From NCBI RefSeq assembly GCF_000716675.1, contig NZ_JNXT01000001.1:306597-370596 (forward strand): DNA of 64,000 nt. Reading direction: 5' to 3'. The translations under genes were made by a program, and so were the position numbers. Position 1 is the first letter of the stretch. Each line of letters begins with the position of its first letter. The notes below the pieces were generated by a model. The model saw nothing but the letters and a program-made list of their open reading frames with translations, was not told where the DNA came from and searched no databases. Origin of the DNA: Streptomyces alboflavus (GTDB taxonomy: Bacteria > Actinomycetota > Actinomycetes > Streptomycetales > Streptomycetaceae). Shown here in pieces: positions 58,935 through 64,000 of the stretch.

Positions 58935-59351
58935 GCGCGGCGCGGGACGGGGCGGGCCGTCTCTCCTGTCGACCAAAGTTTGTCCGCTATTCGGACAGCG
59001 GTGGCGGGGCGCGCCCGCACGCGTGTTTTACTGGTCCGCATGACCACGACGAGCAGCCGCACCCTTGCGACCGAGGCGATCACGACGCCCGGTGCTCGTT
59101 GTATGTGTCGAATGTGCGCCTTCTGAGGGCCCCCGCACCACTGAGAGCCTCGCGCCCCGAAGCGAAGCCGCTGTGCCGCGCCACCACACTCCGTACGTAC
59201 CTCGAAGAGTCAGGTACACGGGCAGGGCGCGAGCCGGCCCCGCGCACACGTCCTCCGGTTCCATCGCCACCGCGAGAACCGTGCCGCGTTCCGAACGAAT
59301 GCCCCGTGCCCGGCGTCACCGCGCCGCGCACTCGACAGTGACGGAAACCCA
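58935..59351 (+). promoter_or_regulatory. 417-bp metN leader and control region
   Basis: Contains an inverted repeat TGTCCG-CTATT-CGGACA (58981-58997), a locally AT-richer stretch (GTGTTTTACTGG) just before the leader ORF at 59040-59126, and about 225 nt of structured sequence before metN. Possible hairpins include GTACCT/AGGTAC and AGCG/CGCT; no long T-tract terminator. I see no clear SAM riboswitch. Confidence 0.5.
59040..59126 (+). CDS. Cys/Met-rich leader peptide of the methionine transporter operon
   Basis: A 28-codon ORF (ATG 59040, TGA 59124-59126) whose last nine residues are RCMCRMCAF: three Cys and two Met codons within six positions. It lies 225 nt before metN. No ribosome site is present, so it may start a leaderless mRNA. 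Codon-cluster leader peptides near sulfur-metabolism genes are known from actinobacteria (cysteine-responsive attenuation). Ribosome stalling there under Cys or Met shortage could switch the downstream RNA fold. Its expression is not proven. Confidence 0.55.
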   Translation: MTTTSSRTLATEAITTPGARCMCRMCAF

Positions 59352-60389
59352 GTGATCACCACTTCCGGCCTGACCAAGGTCTACCGCTCACGCGGTCGTG
59401 AAGTAACCGCCATCGACGGAGTCGATCTCCATGTGCGCGAAGGCGAGGTGTACGGCGTCATCGGCCAGTCCGGTGCCGGTAAATCCTCGTTGATCCGCTG
59501 CGTGAACCTCCTGGAGCGCCCCACCTCCGGCACCGTGACCGTGGACGGCCAGGACCTCACCGCGCTCGCGGGCCGCGGCCCGCGCGCCGGCAGGGAACTG
59601 CGCGCCGCCCGCAACCGCATCGGCATGGTCTTCCAGCACTTCAACCTGCTGTCCTCGCGCACGGTCCAGGCGAACATCGAGCTGCCGCTCGAGATCCTCG
59701 GCCTGTCCGGCAAGGAGCGCTCCCGCAAGGCGCTCGAACTCCTTGACCTGGTCGGCCTCGCCGACAAGGCCAAGGCCTACCCGGCGCAGCTCTCCGGCGG
59801 CCAGAAGCAGCGCGTCGGCATCGCCCGCGCCCTGGCGGGCGAGCCGAAGGTGCTGCTCTCCGACGAGGCCACCAGCGCCCTCGACCCGGAGACCACCCGC
59901 TCCATCCTCCAGCTCCTGCGCGACCTCAACCAGCAGCTCGGCCTGACCGTCCTGCTGATCACGCACGAGATGGAGGTCGTGAAGACGGTCTGCGACTCGG
60001 CCGCCCTGATGGAGCGGGGCCGCATCATCGAGTCCGGCACGGTCACCGAACTCCTCGGCACCCCGGGCTCCCAGCTCGCCGCCGCGCTCTTCCCGGTCAG
60101 CGGCGACGCCACCGGCATCGACCGCACCGTCGTCGACGTGACCTTCCACGGCGAGGCCGCCACCCAGCCGGTCATCTCCCAGCTGTCGCGCACGTACAAC
60201 ATCGACATCTCGATCCTCGGCGCCGCGATGGACACCGTCGCGGGCAAGCAGGTCGGCCGGATGCGCATCGAGCTGCCGGGCCGCTTCGAGGAGAACGTCG
60301 TCCCGATCGGCTTCCTGCGCGAGCAGGGCCTCCAGGTCGACGTCGCCGACGCCCCCGCCGCCACGCTGGTCAAGGAAGGTGCCAAGTGA
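59352..60389 (+). CDS. metN: Methionine ABC importer, ATP-binding protein
   Basis: 345 residues. ABC ATPase with Walker A GQSGAGKSS (38-46), signature LSGGQKQRVGIARAL, Walker B VLLSDEATSALDPE and the C-terminal NIL domain (about 258-335, VVDVTFHGEAATQPVISQLS) that binds methionine and inhibits transport when the cell has enough. Family: MetN, methionine uptake transporter. GTG 59352 with GACGGAAA upstream. Its stop overlaps the metI start by 4 nt (GTGA). Confidence 0.95.
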   Translation: MITTSGLTKVYRSRGREVTAIDGVDLHVREGEVYGVIGQSGAGKSSLIRCVNLLERPTSGTVTVDGQDLTALAGRGPRAGRELRAARNRIGMVFQHFNLLSSRTVQANIELPLEILGLSGKERSRKALELLDLVGLADKAKAYPAQLSGGQKQRVGIARALAGEPKVLLSDEATSALDPETTRSILQLLRDLNQQLGLTVLLITHEMEVVKTVCDSAALMERGRIIESGTVTELLGTPGSQLAAALFPVSGDATGIDRTVVDVTFHGEAATQPVISQLSRTYNIDISILGAAMDTVAGKQVGRMRIELPGRFEENVVPIGFLREQGLQVDVADAPAATLVKEGAK

Positions 60390-61183
60390 CCTGGTCGGAG
60401 ATGCAGCCCCTGCTGGAACAGGCCTGTTGGGACACCCTCTACATGGTCGGCTGGTCGGCGCTCATCGCCGTCGCCGTCGGCCTGCCGCTCGGCATCCTGC
60501 TGGTCCTCACCGACCGCGGCGGGCTGCTGCAGAACACGATCGTGAACAAGGTGATCGGGCAGGTCGTCAACATCGGCCGGTCGATGCCGTTCATCATCCT
60601 CATGGTCGCCCTGATGGGCTTCACGCGCTCCATCGTCGGCACCTCCATCGGCCGTGACGCCGCGATCGTGCCGCTCGCGATCAGCGCCATCCCGTTCTTC
60701 GCGCGCCTGGTCGAGACGGCCGTCCGCGAGGTCGACCACGGCCTGGTCGAGGCCGTGCAGTCGATGGGCGGCAACACCTGGACCGTGGTCCGCAAGGTCC
60801 TCGTGCCCGAGTCCCTGCCGTCGCTGATCTCCAGCGCCACCACGACCGTCGTCGCTCTCATCGGCTACTCGGCGATCACCGGCACCGTCGGCGCGGGCGG
60901 TCTCGGCGACCTCGCGGTCCGCTACGGCTACCAGCGCTTCGAGACCGAGCTGATGTGGATCACCGTCGGCGTCCTCGCCGTGGTCATCTCGATCATCCAG
61001 TTCGCCGGCGACTACGCGGCGCGCGGTCTGCACCGGCGCGGCGGTCGCTCGGGGGCCGCGCCGCGGCTGAAGTTCCTGCGCGCCAAGGCGGCCCCGGCCG
61101 CCACGGCGACGGCGGGGAGCACCGGGCCGGTCGCCCCGGACGCCGAGCCCGACCGTGACCGCGAGCCGGTCAAGGTCTCCTGA
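60386..61183 (+). CDS. metI: Methionine ABC importer, permease
   Basis: 265 residues with five or six membrane segments and the MetI permease EAA loop (LVEAVQSMGGNTWTVVRKVL) that contacts MetN. Segments such as FIILMVALMGFTRSIVGTSI and GYSAITGTVGAGGLGDLAVR are typical. The C-terminal tail (about 220-265) is Ala/Pro-rich and charged. Coupled to metN by a 4-nt overlap. Confidence 0.95.
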   Translation: MTWSEMQPLLEQACWDTLYMVGWSALIAVAVGLPLGILLVLTDRGGLLQNTIVNKVIGQVVNIGRSMPFIILMVALMGFTRSIVGTSIGRDAAIVPLAISAIPFFARLVETAVREVDHGLVEAVQSMGGNTWTVVRKVLVPESLPSLISSATTTVVALIGYSAITGTVGAGGLGDLAVRYGYQRFETELMWITVGVLAVVISIIQFAGDYAARGLHRRGGRSGAAPRLKFLRAKAAPAATATAGSTGPVAPDAEPDRDREPVKVS

Positions 61184-61275
61184 GCCCGCCCGACCTCTCG
61201 GTCCTCCGAGTTCACCCAGCACCACCCCGCACCACCACCGCGGGGGTGTACCACCCATGGAGAAAGGCACTTTTC

Positions 61276-62109
61276 GTGCGTAACACCACCAAGATCACCG
61301 CTGCTGTCCTCGCCACCGGCGCCCTCACCCTCGGCCTCACCGCCTGCGGCTCCGACAAGGGGTCCGCGGGCGACAAGGACGGCCCGCTGGTCGTCGCCGC
61401 CACCCCCACCCCGCAGGGCGCGATCCTCGACTACGTCAAGAAGAACCTGGCGAAGAAGGCGGGCCTCGACCTGGAGGTGAAGGAGTTCACCGACTACGTC
61501 ACGCCCAACACCGCCGTGCAGCAGGGCGAGGTCTTCGCGAACTACTTCCAGCACAAGCCGTACCTGGACGACTTCAACAAGAAGAACAAGACGGACATCG
61601 TCCCCGTCCCGGGCGCGACGGTGCACCTGGAGCCGCTGGGCGTCTACTCCAAGAAGATCAAGAAGCTCGACGAGCTCAAGAAGGGCGCGACGGTCGCCGT
61701 CCCGAACGACACCACGAACGAGGCCCGCGCCCTCAAGCTCCTCGCCGACAACGGCGTCCTCAAGCTCAAGGCGGGCGTCGGCTTCACGGCCACCCCCAAG
61801 GACGTGGTGTCGAACCCGCTGAACCTCAAGTTCAAGGAGCTGGAGGCGGCCCAGCTGCCGCGCTCCATCGACGACGTCGACGCCGCGGTGATCAACGGCA
61901 ACTACGCACTCGAGGCCGACCTCAGCCCCGCCAAGGACGCCCTCGTCGCCGAGAAGGCCAAGGGCAACCCGTACGGCAACTTCCTCGCCGTCAAGAAGGG
62001 CGACGAGAACGACCCGCGTGTGAAGAAGCTCGTCAAGCTCCTCACCTCGCCCGAGGTCAAGAAGTTCATCGACGACAAGTACGACGGTTCCGTCGTCGCG
62101 GCCTTCTGA
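61276..62109 (+). CDS. metQ: Methionine-binding lipoprotein
   Basis: 277 residues. Lipobox at about residues 18-25 (LGLTACGS) for lipid anchoring. The NlpA/MetQ fold has LDLEVKEFTDYVTPNTAVQQ, NYFQHKPYLDDFNKKNK and TVAVPNDTTNEARALKLLAD. It delivers methionine to MetNI. GTG 61276 follows GAAAGG at 8 bases. It is followed after one base by a second, similar gene. Confidence 0.94.
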   Translation: MRNTTKITAAVLATGALTLGLTACGSDKGSAGDKDGPLVVAATPTPQGAILDYVKKNLAKKAGLDLEVKEFTDYVTPNTAVQQGEVFANYFQHKPYLDDFNKKNKTDIVPVPGATVHLEPLGVYSKKIKKLDELKKGATVAVPNDTTNEARALKLLADNGVLKLKAGVGFTATPKDVVSNPLNLKFKELEAAQLPRSIDDVDAAVINGNYALEADLSPAKDALVAEKAKGNPYGNFLAVKKGDENDPRVKKLVKLLTSPEVKKFIDDKYDGSVVAAF

Positions 62110-62110
62110 C

Positions 62111-62941
62111 ATGCGCCGGCCCGTCATCGCCGCGGCGGCCGGGGCCCTGGCCCTGTCCCTCGGCGGCCTGACCGCCTGCGGAGCGGGCTCCGGCTCCGAC
62201 GGCGACAAGCTCGTCGTCGGGGCCACCCCGACCCCCGCCGGTGAAGTCCTCGCGTACATCAAGGAGAACCTGGCGAAGAAGGCGGGCCTCGACCTGGAGG
62301 TGAAGGAGTTCACGGACTACGTGACCCCCAACACCGCGCTCCAGGAGGGCTCCCTCGACGCCAACCTCTACCAGCACACCCCGTACCTCGACGACTTCAA
62401 CAAGTCCAAGAAGACGGACCTGGTGCCGGTGACCGACGTGTACCTGCCGCCCATGGGCGTGTACGCGGACGGCGGCAAGAAGCTGAAGGACGTGACGGGG
62501 TTGCGCTCCGGCGCGACCGTCGCCGTGCCCAACGACACCACCAACGAGGGCCGGGCGCTCCAGCTGCTCGCCTCCCAGGGCGTGATCGAGCTCAAGAAGG
62601 GCGCGGGCGCGAACGCCACCCCCGAGGACATCGCGGCCAACCCCAAGAAGCTCACCATCAAGGCCCTGGAGCCCGCGCAGCTGCCGCGCTCCCTCAAGGA
62701 CGTCGACGCGGCCGTCATCAACAACAACTACGCGCTCGACGCGGGCCTGAGCCCCAAGAAGGACGCCGTCCTCCTGGAGTCCGCGAAGGACAACCCGTAC
62801 AACAACGTGCTCGCCGTCAAGAAGGGCGACGAGGACGACCCGAAGGTCAAGAAGCTGGCCGAGCTGCTGACTTCGCCCGAGGTCAAGAAGTTCATCGAGG
62901 ACAAGTACAAGGGGTCGGTCCTGCCGGTCACGGGAGGCTGA
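62111..62941 (+). CDS. metQ2: Second methionine-binding-type lipoprotein (metQ paralog)
   Basis: 276 residues, lipobox LGGLTACGAG at about residues 17-26, and the same fold as the preceding MetQ: LVVGATPTPAGEVLAYIKEN, LYQHTPYLDDFNKSKKTDLV and TVAVPNDTTNEGRALQLLAS. A stretch of about 45 bases is identical in the two genes (start of the mature domain), so duplication with possible later gene conversion. The ligand may differ (for example D-methionine or a methionine derivative). ATG 62111, one base after the metQ stop. Confidence 0.9.
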   Translation: MRRPVIAAAAGALALSLGGLTACGAGSGSDGDKLVVGATPTPAGEVLAYIKENLAKKAGLDLEVKEFTDYVTPNTALQEGSLDANLYQHTPYLDDFNKSKKTDLVPVTDVYLPPMGVYADGGKKLKDVTGLRSGATVAVPNDTTNEGRALQLLASQGVIELKKGAGANATPEDIAANPKKLTIKALEPAQLPRSLKDVDAAVINNNYALDAGLSPKKDAVLLESAKDNPYNNVLAVKKGDEDDPKVKKLAELLTSPEVKKFIEDKYKGSVLPVTGG

Positions 62942-62976
62942 CGCACACCCGTGCCCTGCCCCCACCCGGTCCTCAC

Positions 62977-63015
62977 CCACGGGGTCCGCTCCACGTGCCG
63001 GAGCGGACCCCGTGG
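62977..63015 (+). terminator. Terminator of the metNIQQ operon
   Basis: A perfect 16-bp stem CCACGGGGTCCGCTCC / GGAGCGGACCCCGTGG with a 7-nt loop, 35 nt past the last stop. Confidence 0.87.
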
Positions 63016-63064
63016 TGCGTCCTCGCGCCGCCATGCTGCATGCTGGGCACTTCGGCAGGCCTGA

Positions 63065-63115
63065 AGGTCCTTGAGGTCCTTGACGATTCGACGGTTCGAC
63101 AGCTCGACGGTTCGA
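63065..63115. repeat. Short direct repeats upstream of the RimJ/L-type gene
   Basis: AGGTCCTTG occurs at 63065-63073 and 63075-63083. TCGACGGTTCGA occurs at 63088-63099 and 63104-63115, 16 bp apart. They precede the acetyltransferase gene and could be operator copies or simple slippage. Confidence 0.5.
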
Positions 63116-63158
63116 GAATTCACAGAGCGACAGGCCCATGAAGCTTACGGAGCGGCGC

Positions 63159-63809
63159 ATGACTACAGCCTCGGGGTTCCCCGACATCTCCATCAGCACG
63201 GAGCGGTTGGTGCTGCGCCCGTTCGACGAAGCGGACATCACGGCGTACGCGGAGATGATGAACGACGAGCTCGTCACCGCCTGGACCGCCGCGCCCCAGC
63301 CGTACACCGAGGCCGACGCCCGCGCCTACATCACCGAGGTCGCCCCCGCCGAGCGGGCCGAGGGCCGCGGGATCGTCCTCGCCGTGACCGAGTTCCTCAC
63401 CCAGCGTCTTGTCGGGTCCGTGCGGCTGCGCCACACCGACTGGCGGGTGCGCTCCAGCGAACTGAGCTATGTGACCGCCCCCTGGGCCCGCGGCGAGGGC
63501 TACGCCTCCGAGGCCGCGCTCGCCACCGCCCAGTGGCTCTTCCACGACCAGAAGTTCGAGCGCATCGAACTGCGGACGGCCGCCGACAACACCGCCGCCC
63601 AGCAGGTGGCCCAGAAGATCGGCTGCATCAGCGAGGGCGTCCTGCGCGGGGCGTGGATAGCACGTGTCAGAAACGGCGGCGACCCCCTCGGCGGCTGGAT
63701 CGACCTGCGCACCGACCTCATCGTCTGGAGCCTCCTCCCCGAGGACCTGGAGGGAGTGTCGGACCAGCTGGCGGAGAGTGGGTTCACGTCGTTCTCCGAC
63801 TGGAACTGA
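63159..63809 (+). CDS. RimJ/RimL-type GNAT N-acetyltransferase
   Basis: 216 residues. GNAT fold of the ribosomal-protein-acetyltransferase-like group: TERLVLRPFDEADITAYAEM at the N-terminus, LSYVTAPWARGEGYASEAAL with the acetyl-CoA loop, and IELRTAADNTAAQQVAQKIG. Likely acetylates a protein N-terminus or an amino compound; the substrate is not known. ATG 63159 has an ACGGAG site six bases upstream and is preferred to ATG 63138, which has a weak one. Single gene. Confidence 0.85.
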   Translation: MTTASGFPDISISTERLVLRPFDEADITAYAEMMNDELVTAWTAAPQPYTEADARAYITEVAPAERAEGRGIVLAVTEFLTQRLVGSVRLRHTDWRVRSSELSYVTAPWARGEGYASEAALATAQWLFHDQKFERIELRTAADNTAAQQVAQKIGCISEGVLRGAWIARVRNGGDPLGGWIDLRTDLIVWSLLPEDLEGVSDQLAESGFTSFSDWN

Positions 63810-63855
63810 CTCTGGCGGGGGCGCCTTGACCGGCGTCCACGGCGCCGCGCGCCTC

Positions 63856-63868
63856 GCCGGACGGGCTC
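63856..63868. repeat. Copy of dispersed intergenic repeat core
   Basis: GCCGGACGGGCTC (63856-63868) is identical to 63978-63990. Both are the core of the AGCCCGTCC-type Streptomyces intergenic repeat. Confidence 0.55.
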
Positions 63869-63965
63869 CCTCCCTCCCTCCCACCCGCCCGCCCGAACTT
63901 GTCCTGGGCTGCCCGGCATCCCGGCACTCCTAGCTCCGAGTGGGGCGCCCCTTGTATCGCGCTCC

Positions 63966-63990
63966 GCGCTCGTCCTAGCCGGACGGGCTC
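63966..63990. repeat. Dispersed Streptomyces intergenic repeat, reverse orientation
   Basis: GCGCTCGTCCTAGCCGGACG followed by GGCTC (63966-63990) is the inverse relative of the element at 50381-50408. Confidence 0.6.
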
Positions 63991-64000
63991 TCTCCCACCC

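Overview
This window is high-GC chromosomal DNA from a Streptomyces or a very close actinobacterium. The evidence is the strong third-position G+C, frequent GTG starts, TAGGGT-type promoters, twin-arginine and lipoprotein exports, and gene blocks in the same order as I recall from Streptomyces chromosomes (infC-rpmI-rplT / rRNA methyltransferase / histidine kinase / pheST; argCJBDR; argH; metNIQ). I see no rRNA, tRNA, CRISPR array, transposase or integrase.

Layout. 1-3.2 kb: end of a type VII secretion-associated gene pair (a partial gene plus a mycosin protease), an SseB-like protein and a DUF1844 protein. 3.2-11.2 kb: translation block. A long leader holding an attenuator-like hairpin precedes infC (IF3, with a probable ATC start), rpmI and rplT. 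A SpoU methyltransferase, an orphan histidine kinase and pheST follow. 11.3-26.8 kb: mixed regulators and enzymes. These are a SpoIIE-type phosphatase, an HTH/TPR regulator, a Nudix hydrolase, a hydroxyacyl-CoA dehydrogenase, a GHL10 glycosidase, a divergent EamA exporter/MocR regulator pair, an AKR, a secreted peptidase, and an SDR divergent from a MerR regulator. 26.9-29.1 kb: monomeric isocitrate dehydrogenase.

29.4-50.4 kb: the arginine pathway. argC-J-B-D-R and then argG and argH lie on the plus strand, and the promoters of argC and argG share a near-identical ArgR operator placed over the -10 hexamer. Between argR and argG sits about 13 kb on the opposite strand. It holds two paralogous giant proteins (1682 and 1661 aa) joining an N-terminal caspase-like protease, a helical region, an HSP90/GHKL-type ATPase domain and a long repetitive C-terminus. 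The second giant is followed by a Cys-rich zinc-ribbon-like protein and a three-pass membrane protein, joined by successive 4-nt start/stop overlaps. This looks like a regulated-protease conflict or cell-death module and is the most interesting part of the window.

50.4-58.9 kb: an AKR, a TetR/MFS efflux pair with a clear palindromic operator, a PlsC acyltransferase, a Tat-exported glycerophosphodiester phosphodiesterase, a small sigma factor, an acetyltransferase, two membrane proteins and a HAD phosphatase. 58.9-63.0 kb: a methionine ABC importer metN-I-Q with a second, tandem metQ. It is preceded by a 28-codon leader ORF ending in a cluster of three Cys and two Met codons, which suggests attenuation by sulfur amino acid supply. 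The window ends in a RimJ/RimL-type acetyltransferase and a dispersed intergenic repeat.

The protein families come from motifs read by eye. No database search, structure prediction or composition calculation was run.
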